A stretch of 64,000 nucleotides of DNA from Cyclaneusma minus (Eukaryota > Ascomycota > Leotiomycetes > Marthamycetales > Marthamycetaceae). The notes below the pieces were generated by a model that made no database searches, was not told the origin of the DNA, and saw only the letters and a list, made by a program, of their open reading frames with translations. Shown here piece after piece: positions 48,217-60,526 of this stretch. The stretch's first letter is position 1. The number at the start of each line of letters is the position of its first letter. Both the position numbers and the translations under genes were made by a program. The DNA is taken from NCBI GenBank assembly GCA_037179335.1, contig JAKZHN010000027.1, positions 62,001 through 126,000 on the forward strand, written 5' to 3'.

Positions 48217-51200
48217 TTAATTAATATTTTTTAACGAAAATATAAATTGGCAAAATTTCCGGAAAGGATAGCGCTGTCTATTTTTATTGAATTTTTAATT
48301 GATTGCTGAAAATTTTATTTATGCTAAGAAATTAAACAACTATTTTTTATGCTATTTATATTGGGCAAAAAGCTATTTGTATAGCTTTAGAATATTCATA
48401 AAAAATATGCAAAATATTAATTTGCTTGCCTTTACTCCTTAGCCATTGTATTTATTATATATTTTATTATTGACTATTTTTTGAATTATAAAGGCTTATA
48501 TTTTGCGATATTTAAATTTGGCAATTAAAACCTATTTTACTCGCTAAATAAAAGCCACAATTATTAAAAACTAGCCTTTTTTTTCTTTTTCGCTTTTATA
48601 TTTTTTTATATTTCTTTTTATTATTATTATAAATTTTTTTATTATAAATTTTATTAATTATTAAATTCTATTATCAAGTTAAAGGTTTTATTTTATTTTT
48701 ATTTTTATTATTTTTATTATAGCAGGGTTTTTTATTAAAAATAAAAATAAAGAAATTTTTGCTATTGGCGTAGGAAATAGTGCCAATTTTTTTTCTGCCC
48801 GCCTATAGCGTTTTCCAATTTTTTAAAATAAAAATTTCCTGCTAAATACTATTATTAATTATAAATGGGCTAGTAAATATATTTCCTATAAATTTAAAAT
48901 AAATAGTGCGGCTATTTATATTTAATAAATTATTTTTGTTTTTGTTTTTTATTTTTTTACAAGGCTATAAAGCAATAAATTAAATAAATAGCGCTTTTTA
49001 AAAAAAAATAAAAAAGGATTAACACTTAAATTTCCTAACTATTTGCTATAATATTAAAATATATCCGAATTATTATAAAAGATTATTTTTATAATTATAA
49101 TATATATATCCCGATTTTTAGCCCGCATTTTATTATTTTTAATAGCTTATATGGTTTTTTTCGGGAATAAAAGCTATTCAATTGGCTAAAAAAAGCTTGC
49201 TAAATTTTGCCAAATTTGCCAATCTTTTAAAAATTTCTTTTTTTAATACTATAATTTCTATTAATTCTTTATTTCCAAATTGATTAATGGCAAATTTATA
49301 AAAAAATTTCGCCGTTTTTAATCCCATCCCTGCCCAATGGTTGAATTTGCTAACCAACCTGCCAATTTTGCCGAGAATCCTTTTATTAATTATATTAAAA
49401 AAATATTATTTGCTAATAATAATCCTATTTTTAATAAAAGCCTTTAAATTGCCTTTAAATAATTTAAATGGAAAATATTTGGATTTATTATTTCTGTTTT
49501 TTTTAAAAAAAAATTAATAATAACGTTTTTAATTAGCTTGCTATTTTCTTTAATTTTACTATTTTTAAGCAAATTTAAAAATTTGCTAAAATATATAAGA
49601 ATAATAAAATAAAATATAGCAGTAAATCATTTAATATTTTTTTAAGAAAATTGCGTATATTTGCAAACTTGTATTATAAGCATAATATTTTTATTAAAAA
49701 TATAGCAAATGCGTATTTATTTATATTAATTAGCAAAGCTATTTTTTTATTTTAAGCATTTATTTAATAAGGGCTTAATTATTTAATAAATAATTAACTA
49801 AAAATAAAAAAAGTTTTAAAACTGGCATTTATTATTTTTAATATTTCAATTTTTGGCAGAATATAAAATATATTTATATTATTAATAATTCTATAAATGC
49901 TAATAAATTCTGCTTGGATTGTTTTAAATTTTCATTTATTAAATTTAATTCTTTTTTAGCAAAATTTATATAAGATTTATAAGGAATGTTTTTTTGCAAT
50001 TAATTGGTATTTGCAATTAAAGGTATTTTTAAATATAAATTGGCTTTAATAAAGGATTTTACCAGCTATAAAAATTTCTGCAATAATTTTTAAAATATTA
50101 TTATAAATTGGCAAATTATTGCTAAATAAAATCCTGGCCAATATTTTATTAATTATTTTATTAATTATTTTATTAATTATTTTATTAATTATTTTTTTAT
50201 TGGCTTTTAAAAGCGTAAGCAAAAACTATGCTATATTTGCCAAAAATTTAATTGCTAATTTATTTATTATAAAAACCCAATTAGCGCAAAAGAATTAAAA
50301 ATTGGAAATGTATTTTTTAAAATATTCATCAAGCCTTTATTATTAAAGCTTATTAGATTTTTCTCCAGCAAATTAAAAATTTTAAATTATTAAATAAGAA
50401 TTTTTTAATTTTTCTTTTGCTTTAGCTGGTTTTCATATTATCATATTTAATACATAAACAATTTAGAATATTAAAATTATAAATAAAAAGAATTATATTA
50501 TTTTTGGATTAATATATAATATTTATATTTTTTGGTCCTATTAATACTGCCAAGGCTACTGCTATTTTTATTAATATTGTAATTTGCTATATTTTTACCG
50601 GCGACTAGCTATTAAATTCAAATATCTTTATGAGTTTTAAAATTGCTAAGCCATTTATTTTAATTAATTATTATTTTGCTAATATTTTTTAAAATATTAT
50701 ATTAAATAATAATGCCGCTGGTATTTTTATTAAAGGCTTTAAATAATTTAAGGCTTTTTAAAAAAGTATGCCTGCTTTAAAAATGGATACTTTTAAAGCT
50801 AGTAAATATTATATTATTTTTCGTAAGAATAATATTAATATATTAAATATAATTTAAATTTTAATATTATTTCATATTATAGACTTTTATATTATTAATA
50901 TAGATTGTCTTTTCTTTTTTATTAATAATATAAATCGTTTAAAAATTATGTTTAACAATTTTTTAAATAAGCTGGTTTAAAACAATTTAAAAATTAAAAT
51001 TATTTGCAAATAAAGATATTTATAGCTTTTGTTTTAGCAATAGCTATTTTTTTTTCAAATGTTTTTATTAGCTTTTATATTTATTATTGCTAAGCTCCGC
51101 TGTATTTAGAATTTATAGGGCTATTTTGGCAAAAAAAGAATTAAAAAAATTATAAATTACACTAATATAAATTTTAATTGCCCAATAATTAAAAGCATTG

Positions 51201-51921
51201 TTAAATTCTATTATAATTATTGAATATTTATTGCTTTTTTGATTAAATTTAAATTAAATTTTTTTAATAATTTTAATTTTAATTATAAAACTTTAATAAA
51301 TATTATTAATATTAATAATTATATTTTTTTTATATTATTAATATTGCAATTAGCTATTAAATTGCAAGGTTTCTGCTGTTTAAAACCATTAAGGATATTT
51401 AAAAAGCTTTAGGACTATATTAAATCAATATTTATATTAGTTTATTAAACGTTATTATTTATAATTAAAAAAAGTTTATTAGCAAGGAATTTAAGGCAAA
51501 ATGTATTTTTATAAAATTTAATGCAAGGCTGTTTTTATTAAATTATATTAATTTATTGGTAAAATTAAATACTATTATATTTCTTTAAAAACATTTATTC
51601 TATTTTTTTTAAAAAAATATTACAAAATCCTTTTATTAATTATAGCCTTAAATGGCTTATAACGCATTTAATAATTTCACTGGATTAAATAATTTAATAC
51701 CTATTTTTTTAATATTTAAATTTTATCCTTATCTAAATAAAGACTTTTTTTATTTTAAATATTATTAAGCGTATTAAAATTATTTAATTGGCTATAAAAG
51801 AAATTTAGCGCATTTAAGCTAAATAAACTATATATTATAGTTTTAATATCCGCAATACTTTAAATATTATTGCTATTAGGTTTTTTATTTTTGGTTTTTT
51901 AATTAGAGTTTATAAAAAAAG

Positions 51922-52133
51922 TATTACGGAGCTTCGGGCGCGAAAAAGGCCCTTCGGAGGAAGATTTCTCCGTAGCTATTTATTTATACGCTAGCGCTTT
52001 AAGCGACCGGTTAAGAGTTTAGCCAGCTATTTAAAATAGCCAAATTTCTATTTCTTTTAATTTTTTAGCTTTATTTATTTTGTTTATTATTTTTCCGTTG
52101 GTTTATATAACCCTTTTTAATATAGCCGTAATA
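51922..52133 (+). repeat. 5' LTR of nested gypsy element (212 bp)
   Basis: Begins TATTACGG and ends GCCGTAATA. It aligns end to end, without length change, with the 212-bp copy at 57786-57997. Shared blocks include CGTAGCTATTTATTTATACG, CCAGCTATTTAAAATAGCC and TAGCTTTATTTATTTTG. It is preceded by AAAAAG. It is more AT-shifted than the 3' copy (TTAAGAGTTTAG against TCGGGAGTCCAG), with both C-to-T and G-to-A differences. Confidence 0.92.
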
Positions 52134-53059
52134 TTTAAATAAAGCTTTATACTTTTTTCCGCCATTACTAACGGTCCTTTGAATTTAAATCCTGCTTGTG
52201 TATTTTTAAGCTTTTTATTTGCCTTTTTATGGTTTTTTTTTGCAAATTTTCTAGCTTAATTTTAAATTCTATACACCGCAGTTTTAAAAATTAATTTAAG
52301 TGGTTTTGTTTTAAAAAAAATCGATTTTTTTCCACTAAATTTAATATAGTTAAAATGGTTTAGCCTCTGAAAAATTATATTATTAATAAAAATAACAATA
52401 TGGCTTTTTTATTTAAAGCTAAATAGCGCGCTAAATTTTCCTTTAGCTTTAACAATTTTGCAAAATTTATTAAAACCAAAAACAAACGCAAAATTTTGCT
52501 TATTCTTTTTAATAGTGATTTGCAGCGCGTTTTTTAATTTATAAAGCTGGAAATTAATATTTAAGCTTAATTTTTTTTAATATTTAAAAGAAATTATATA
52601 ATGTTAAATAAAAGCGCAGCTATTTAATGCTGGAAAATAAATAATATAATAAGCGCTATAAATTAATGCAAAATGCTTTTAAAAATATTATTCGTAAGCT
52701 TTAAAATAAATTTATAAATATTTTTATTAAATACGGCAACGTTAAAAAAGCCGAAAATATTGCTTTTTGAAATTTGGCCATTATTAAGAAAGAATTTTAA
52801 ATTTGTAAAAATAAATTGCGTAATACCGAGGCTATGGCCTAAGATTTAATTAATTAGATTATTTGTTTTAATTTTTTTATAAAAAGCGAATTAGATCGAC
52901 CATTTTTAATTTATAATATAGCTTTATTTGCCTTAATTAAGGCCCTATTTATTAAAAAGTTAATTTAGTCCAAGTTTAATTTCCATTATATTAAATGCAT
53001 TTTTTTATTATTCGCTTTTAATGGTGTTTTTTTGCTTATATCTCATTTGTTTTAATTTA

Positions 53060-53710
53060 AAAATAAATTTAAAGCCGATAATCAGCGCTTTTTTGGTAAA
53101 TTTAGCAAGGTTGTTTTGGCTTAGAATAATTTTAAAGGCATTATTATTAAATAAATGCATTTGTTTTTTAAATATATCAATTTGGAGCTTTGCATTAATA
53201 TTTTAAAAAAGCTATATAAAATTTATAAAAAAATTTATAGCAATTTTAAATATAATTTTAAAAAGTTTAATATATTTTATTTTTTATACCAAGGCAAAAT
53301 TAATTTTAATACGTTTTATATTAATGTCCCAATATTAGCAGCCTATTTAAATATATTAAATAAAATATTGATTGACCAATTTTAGCGTAAAATTAGTACG
53401 GAGCTTTAGTTTTTTATTATAGGTTTTTATTTAAAAATCCTAATTAAAGCCGCTATTTAATACCGGGAAATAACCAGGGACAATGCTTAGCTATAATAAG
53501 GATTTTGTAAAATAGCCGCCTTGATTTTTAAAATTTACGCTATTATTTTTAAGGTTTTTTACTTTGTATTAAAAAGAATACTTGCTTTTGCGATTTTTTT
53601 TAAGCTTGGAGATTAGAATATATTTTTCGCCTTATTTGGCGCCATTATTAATTGCGGTTTAAAATGCTATAATTATAGTAAATATAGCTATATATTAAAG
53701 CTTTGTTTTA
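53060..53710 (+). pseudogene. gag and zinc-knuckle remnant of the gypsy element
   Basis: Readable plus-strand peptides include FLYQGKINFNTFYINVPILAAYLNIL and, after it, ILIDQF then RKISTEL, which fit the capsid helices of fungal gypsy Gag. Near 53664-53705 a zinc knuckle survives as KCYNYSKYSYILKLC, where a C-x2-C-x4-H-x4-C motif has lost its second Cys (to Tyr) and its His (to Tyr). Both are single G-to-A or C-to-T changes. It cannot encode a working protein. Confidence 0.65.
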
Positions 53711-55179
53711 ATTTAAAGCGTATTATTAATTATACTATAAATTATAAAATAAATAGCGAAGCCGATAAACAATTGGCTGTTACAAACAATATTAAAATTA
53801 ATGCCACCAAAATATAAAACGCTAAGCTAGCAGCAATTATAAATAATATAAATATTTAAGAAAAAGCTTAATTATTAGCAAAATTGTTTTTGGTAGTTTA
53901 ATTTATTTAATTTTTATTTTTATTATTAATTTTTTAAATTAATTTATTATAATTATAAACTCTTTTATTTTGCCCGTTATTTTTGGTATAATATTACTTT
54001 TAATTATGTAAGCCTTGGTAAATTTAAAAGCTAATATTAGGAATTTTATTAATTATAAAATTATTGCGCAATTTATTAAACGTGAAAGTTTTGAGCTTAT
54101 AAAGCTTTTTCGCTTAATTTTTATTTTAGCTTTTAATAATTATATCCCTAAATTATATATAGAAAATTATTAGTAAAATTTAATATTAATTATAATTATT
54201 AATTTAGGCTATTATAATATAATTTTTAAATAAAAATACATAAAATTATATAGAATGCTTATTAATAATATTATAAACAAGGTTTTTTTATTATTGTTTT
54301 TGTAAAAAAGCTTTTATAAAATTGATTTTTTTGATTTTGGAAGGATATTTTGAATATTAAGCTAAAATAAATATTATTTTTGGTTTTAATAAGCAATTAT
54401 TATTTAGCAAAAACCAAATAATGCATTTTAGCTAAATTATAGCCGGTATTGCTTTTTTTTAAGCTATTGCGTATTTTAAAAATTATGGTATAATTAAAAG
54501 CTAAATAATATTAGCGATAATACAATTGCTTTTATAAATTAAGCATTATAATATTTATTTTAAAAGAAATTAAGGATTTACTACCTTTAAAAATTATTCC
54601 GTTTGCGGCTTTATTAGAATTTTTAAAAATCGATCCGAATTGGATTTTTAGCCGTTATATAATACTAAAGCCAATTTAAATTTATATAATTGCAGCAGCT
54701 AATGCGTTTTAATATTATATCCGTTTTGCAAAGCAATTAAAGATTTAAACTTTTGTAATTATTATTAAAAGAATTAATAAAATTTTATTTTGAAAATTAA
54801 AATTAAAAATAAGCTAAAGAATATTAAAAAGCGCTTATTGAGAAAATATAAATATTATATAAGGAAATTTAACAAAATAGGATTAAATATCCTATTAAAT
54901 TATAAGCTTTGGAATTATAAAATTAAATTAATAGGCCTAATGCCATATAAGCTATGCCCGATTTATAATATAATTTAATTAAAGCTATTTATATTAAGGG
55001 AATATTTTTAAATTTATTTAAAAACTGGTTTTATTATTGTAAATTAAGCATTTTATATATTTCCGGTATTATTTGTTAAGAAATTAAATAATGGCCTATA
55101 ATATTATATAAATTATAAAAGATTTAATGCCTTTATAAAAAGAAACGGCTATTTAATACCGTTTATTAAGAATATTATT

Positions 55180-55560
55180 AAATAAGTTTTCGATGCTAAA
55201 TTACTTACCAAATTTAATATTTGGTAAGTATTTTATTAGATTTGGTTGGCTCTATTTAAAAATAAAGAATTAATAATATTTAATACCCCTTTTGGATAAT
55301 TTAAATATAGAATAGTCTTTTTTGGATTTTATAATAAATTAGCTACTTTTTATTAATTAATAAATAATATATTATGGAAATATTTTAATAATTTTATAAT
55401 AGCTTATATAAATGATTTGCTAATTTATAGCAAGATTTTTAAAAAAATATAAAAAATATATGAATTTTATTTTGGAAATTTTGGGAAAAGCCGGATTATA
55501 AATTGATTTTAATAAATTAGAGTTTGAGATTTAAAAGTATAAGTTTTTGGGTATAATAAT
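55180..55560 (+). pseudogene. Gypsy reverse transcriptase remnant with mutated catalytic motif
   Basis: Translation shows FNTPFG, KYRIVFFGFYNKLATF, INNILWKYFNNFIIAYINDLLIYSK. These align with the classic gypsy RT blocks (F.T..G..EY.V.PFGL.NAPATFQ, and YxDD). The catalytic motif at 55405-55416 reads YIND instead of YIDD, a single GAT-to-AAT change. TAA stops stand where Gln is expected (FG-stop-FKY, FY-stop-LIN, KI-stop-KI), as CAA to TAA change predicts. Confidence 0.85.
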
Positions 55561-56050
55561 TGATATTAATATTATTTATAAGAATTTAAATGCTATATGC
55601 GATATAATAATATAAAAGGAGCTAATTTGCGTTAAGGAATTTTCTTTTGGATTTATTAATTATTTCCGACGCTCTATTAAATAATATATATAAAAGATTA
55701 GCTGTTTAAAATAATAAATGCAATAAAAAATTTATTTAAAGCTTTGAAATATACCGTTATTTATGCCTTAAGTTTTATCTATTATATTTGGAAAAAGGTT
55801 ATTTATATTAAAACGGATGCTTTAAATTATATTTTTGGAGCCATTTTTTTAAAGAAAGGCTAAATTATAGGTAAGCCGCTTAATTGGATATTTTTGCGGA
55901 TATTAATTTTAAAATTTAAAATATATTAAATTGCCAAAATGGTAAATTTGATGCCTTTATCCAATAAGCTTAAAATTATTTAAAGGATTTTATAAATTTA
56001 AAAATGCAATATAAAAACAAAGCGCTTTTTTTATTCGAAAATTAGATAAA
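55560..56050 (+). pseudogene. Gypsy RT connection and RNase H remnant
   Basis: After the RT palm, the frame gives CVKEF, FGFINYFRRSIK (normally SFLGF.NYYRRFI) and then VYIKTDALNYIFGAIF, which corresponds to the RNase H start (ETDASDYAIGAVL). The catalytic Asp of TDA is kept. Stops and frameshifts interrupt it. Confidence 0.7.
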
Positions 56051-57199
56051 AACGCTATTGCTATTAGTAAAATTAGCTTCGGTTAAAAAGCCAATTTATT
56101 TACGTAATTTATAAGCTTCGTTTCCCGATATTTCCGAAAACGATTTATTTGTTTTAAATAAAAAATCGGAGTATTTGGATTCGAAAATGCCTTTATTTAA
56201 TATATATAATTTAATTAAAAATATAGCAATCTTTTTTTAATTATAATTATAAAATAAATGCTATTAAAAAATCAGAATTCTTTTAGCGGCCGGCGTATAC
56301 ATTGGCTTTGCCTTTTTATCCCGGTATACCATTAATTAAAAAACCAATTTCCTTAAATATTATAAAGCTATTTATATATTAAAATAGGAATATATTAAAT
56401 AATAAATTATTTAAATTATTTATAATTTTATTATTTATAGCTATGCAAAAAGAGAAAAAACGCTGGAATAAATTCGCTATAATTATTGCTAGGAAAGAAT
56501 AGCCCCGGATATTTAGAAATTTGTTCTTAATTATTATTACTATTAAAAAGCAAAGCCAATTTATTAAAAATATTAAAAGTATTTGGAATTAATTTACGCA
56601 ATTAAACAATTCTGGAAATATATTATAGTAAATTTTATTACCAGTTTGCTAATTAGCAAAAAGAAAAAATGCTATTATAATGGTTATAAACCGGGTTCTC
56701 AAAATAATTTATTTAATCTTTTGTTTTTTCGGAATTAAATATATATTTGTTTTAAATAAATAGCCCGGCTATTTTATAAAATTATTTTTAAATTATACGG
56801 CTAGCCTAAAAGCATTATTTTCAATTGAAATTCCTGGTTTATAGCCAAACTTTAGCGCTATTTTTGCAAATTTTTAAATATTAATTACCGCTTATTTATA
56901 ATAGCTTGCTTAGAAATAAACGGATAAATAAAATAAATAAATTTTAAAATTAAATGGCTATTATAAATTTATTGTAATGGCCGCGGAAAAAACTAAATTA
57001 AATATTTATTATTTATAAAATTTGGTATTAATAATTATATAAATTAATTAATAAGATTTACCCTTTTTTATATTGTTTATAATTAAAATCCTGCAATTTT
57101 CTTTTATTCGTTTATTGTTTAAATAACTACAGGGCTTTAAAACAAAGGGATATAGCTTAATTTATAAAAAATATAAATTATATTTATAAAGGAATTTAT

Positions 57200-57700
57200 A
57201 AGGAAATTTTTGTTTTAAAAAAGAATGCAATTTTACGCCAATAAATATTGCAAATCGCACTTTAATTACCAAATTGGCAATATAGTTTATTTATTTATAG
57301 AAAATATTAAAATTCCCAAAGGCAAATTCGGCCTAAAATAAATTGGCTTATTTGCTATTATAAAGCAATACGGACTGGGTCTTTTTGCTTTAATTTTTTT
57401 TCAATATTTATATTAATGCTGGCTTATATAACGTTTTTTATATTAGCTTATTTTAATATTATTTAAATAATTTATTTTTAAAGCATTAATTACTAAAGCC
57501 ATTCCGGTTATTATTTTAAATGGCGAAAATAACCAATAAAAGGTAAATTATATCTTTAGTTTTAAAATAATTAAAAAAAAGCTTTATTATTAAATTAAAT
57601 AAACCGGATACCCTATTAACGAAAATTGGCATTATTTATTATATTTTAATAATAATTCTTTTTGCTAATAATATACCAAAAATTCCAGGCTGCTAAGCAT
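57200..57700 (+). pseudogene. Integrase C-terminal and chromodomain remnant
   Basis: At 57270-57350 the plus strand reads GNIVYLFIENIKIPKGKFGLK, close to the GDLVYLST.NIK.PKG motif of gypsy integrase C-termini. At 57600-57660 it reads IK-stop-TGYPINENWHYLLYFNN, which fits a chromodomain (LVKW.GYP..E.TWEP..NF.NA) whose Trp codon became a stop. Such domains target chromoviruses to heterochromatin. Confidence 0.7.
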
Positions 57701-57785
57701 AAGAAATATAAAGGAATTAAAAGCCAGCAATTGGTAGGATATTCTATATATTTAATGGAATTCGCTTTAAAAAGCGAGGGAATAA

Positions 57786-57997
57786 TGTTACGGGGTTTTG
57801 GGCCCGAAAAGGGCCTTTTGGAGAAAGGTTTTTTCGTAGCTATTTATTTATACGCTAGTGCTTTAAGCAACCGGTCGGGAGTCCAGCCAGCTATTTAAAA
57901 TAGCCAAATCCCCGTCCTTTTTAGTTTTTTAGCTTTATTTATTTTGTCTATTATTTTCGCGTCGATTCACGTGACCCCTCTTGGTATAGCCGTGATA
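57786..57997 (+). repeat. 3' LTR of nested gypsy element (212 bp)
   Basis: Starts TGTTACGG and ends GCCGTGATA, followed by AAAAAG. Same length as the 5' LTR. It keeps more C and G (for example GTCGATTCACGTGACCCCTC against a T-rich version in the 5' copy), so it is the less mutated of the pair. Confidence 0.92.
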
Positions 57998-60458
57998 AAA
58001 AAGAATGGTTTTTAAAATAATAAAACCGGCTGGAAAGATTTATTTAAGCTTTTCGTTATTAAAAATTATAATATTATTATGGAATTTCTTTATAGCTTTA
58101 TAATTTTTTCTAATATTATTTTGCGGCTTTATTTAATTGAAAATAATGCGCTAAACGATATTCCGGATAATACGCTTAATAATAAATTTTTAAATGATTT
58201 ATTAGACGATTTATTATTCAACGCTTTAAATGATTTTTTTTAAAAGAATATGCCAATTTTTAATCTGCTGAAATTGTTTTAAAAGTTGCTTTAGCAATTG
58301 TTTTAGCATAGTATACCAAATGTGCCGGTTGCTTTAACGCAAGATATGCTATTATTTATAGCCCAAAATATACTAATTTTTGGTATATTATATAATATAG
58401 TATAAGATTTATTAAATAGTATAATATAAAAGCTAGTCAAGCGACTACAAGGTTGCCTAAAGGGAAGCAAGAATAAAATTTATTTTTTTAATTATTTTAA
58501 AATGGAATTGGAGATTTCTTTTTGCTATTTTAAAGGAAATTCAATTGCTATGGAAATTTTTATATTTTAAAAAAAAGGATAATATGGAGCTGGCGCTTAA
58601 ATTTTGCAAGGATAATATTATTATTATTTTTGGCTTTCCGTTTAAAATTCTCGCTAAAATTAAATTTAATAGTTTTATGGCTGCCAATATTTTTAAAATT
58701 ATTAAATACGATTTTATAATATATAACGGTATTTAGATTTTTGGCTATTATATAATTTATAAAATTAAACGTAAAGCCATTAAATTTCTATATAAAAACT
58801 CCAAAATAATAATTTAAGGCTATAATAATAATAATAGCAAAAACCTTATTTTTATTTAAATTTTAATAAGTTAAAGAATTAGCTAATATTTAATATTTGC
58901 TTTTGCTTTTTTTTTATTTGCTGGGTATTTTTATATTATTAAAGAATATTATTTAAATTTATATTTAAGCAAAGAATAAACTTTATTATTAGATTTTCTT
59001 CCGAATTTTTAAAATTCAGGTTTATTTATTTTTTAAAAATAGTTTAATGCAAGCTATTAAATTATTATATAGCATTGCAAAATTTGCATTTTATTAATTT
59101 TAAATTTACTTTGGCTATTATATTAAAAACTGTAATATAATTAGTTTTATATATAACAATTGCTGTTTAATTAATACCGAGTTTAATATTAAATAATTTA
59201 TTATTATTGGTATATAAATTAATAATATTCTTATTTTGGCTAATTAAAAATAAGCTTATTTTTTTTAAAAAAAAACTCAAGGCTGGATTTAAAGCCAAGC
59301 TTTATATAATATTGAATGCTAATATTTCTTTAATTTTTAATAGTGAAATTTTGATATTTAAAGGAAATATTATAATATTAAAATAAAAATAAAAAATTAA
59401 TACCAATTAATTTTTTAAACCCTAATAAGAAAAGTTTATATATTAGCCAAAAAGCCTTAATTGCGTATATTGCCAATATTTGCCAATCCCAAATAATTTG
59501 CAAAATTAATATAGCTGCCCAAATTTAGGACTTTATTAAAAACGATCTTAAAGCCTTTAATAAAATTATTAAATAGTATAGGAGTAATTTAATTAAGGGC
59601 TTAATTATGCTAATATTAAATTTGGTTTTTAAAGCTATTTATTTTTATTAATAGCTTATTTATTAATAATAAAGTCTTTTCTTGCAATTTAATTATATTT
59701 TTATATTAGCAAATAAAAACATAAATTTTGCTAGTAGCTTTAAATTATAAAGCAATTTTTTTATTAGAGTTTTATTAAAAATAAGCGTATTATCCAAAAT
59801 GCTTTGGCTAGCGAAATTTTAATTATGGTTTAAAATATTAATATAGGGTATATTATTAGCTAAATCTTAAAAATAATTATTTTAAAGCTTAATTTATTAT
59901 TAATGAAATTATAATTGCTATTAATTTTCGCTTTTTTATAACTGTTTTATAAAGCTTAAAATAATTATAAAAAAAGGTTTATAATTAATATTTTTGCTTT
60001 ATATCAAAGCTATAAACGTAGAAAGTTGCAAAAAATTAAATAAACTTATAATAAAAATAATCCCGTTAATTTTATAATAAAGGTATTTTTTTAAAAAGCT
60101 TTGGAGAGATTTATTAATATTAATAAGCTTATTATTCGGGTAAAAGAATAGGTAAAAAAAGAATGCTTCTATAAAAAAACAATTAGCGGCTTTTGAATTT
60201 TTTTATTCATTTATTTTTTTATTTTATTATATAGCGGCTTTTAATACCGTTTTTATAAAACAATTTGTTTTTTATAGATATAAATCAAATTTAAAGCTAT
60301 TTATTTATGAAAGTAAAGAATTTCTAATATTTAATTATAACAAATAAATAGCTAATAATAGTAATAGCGTAAGCCGGCCAATGCTTGCCTTAGGCACCGG
60401 CTTACGCCAAAAGCCGACAATATTTTTATTGTTTGCGAAAAGAGCTTTTTTCTCTAAC
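57998..60458. other. AT-rich block, unresolved element remains
   Basis: Very AT-rich with short open frames only (longest 63 codons at 58545-58736). I could not match any frame to a known domain. It is probably the right part of the older host element. Confidence 0.45.
60367..60407. repeat. GC-rich hairpin in the AT-rich block
   Basis: GCGTAAGCCGG (60367-60377) and CCGGCTTACGC (60397-60407) are perfect 11-base complements around a 19-base loop, itself partly pairable (GCC...GGC). Such GC-rich stems stand out in this AT-rich block. The position 50-90 bp before the right 70-bp repeat suggests it belongs to the same terminal repeat. Confidence 0.75.
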
Positions 60459-60526
60459 GCGCTTTAATATATTATTATTACCATTTTTAATGCTAGCTAG
60501 CTTTACGTAATCCCGTTAAACCAATA
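60459..60526 (+). repeat. 70-bp direct repeat, right copy
   Basis: Same motif as at 48146-48216: GCGCTTTAATATATTATTATT, then GCTAGCTAGCTTTACG and TAATCCCGTTAAACCAATA. Differences include CCCG here against CCCA at left. It is less AT-shifted than the left copy and lies next to the hairpin. Confidence 0.75.

Larger units (their letters stand above)
51922..57997 (+). mobile_element. Ty3/gypsy chromovirus-type LTR retrotransposon, RIP-inactivated
   Basis: A full-length but dead element of 6,076 bp: two 212-bp LTRs, TG/TA starts and TA ends (a mutated TG...CA), and AAAAAG next to both outer ends, consistent with target-site duplication. Plus-strand coding remnants appear in the order gag, zinc knuckle, reverse transcriptase, RNase H, integrase C-terminal part, chromodomain, LTR. 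That order (RT before IN, terminal chromodomain) defines the chromovirus branch of Ty3/gypsy. All frames carry many stops, mostly TAA or TAG at expected Gln positions. A purine tract (AAAAAGCGAGGGAATAA) directly before the 3' LTR is the likely polypurine tract. Confidence 0.9.
48146..60526. mobile_element. Older element, host of the nested gypsy insertion (proposed)
   Basis: The two 70-bp direct repeats lie 12.3 kb apart. Subtracting the 6,076-bp inner gypsy element leaves about 6.3 kb, a normal size for an LTR retrotransposon. The flanks of the inner element (48217-51921 and 57998-60458) are so AT-rich that I cannot read a convincing protein domain on either strand, so its class is unproven. 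The 70-bp units may be remnants of LTRs, the left one truncated. The alternative is two independent elements of one family. Confidence 0.4.

Noticed and set aside
53021..53385. Small genes of 61 and 76 codons in the AT-rich block
   Set aside because: They are open stretches of the mutated gag region of the gypsy element; the peptides align with Gag-type sequence and stop at TAA/TAG in place of Gln.
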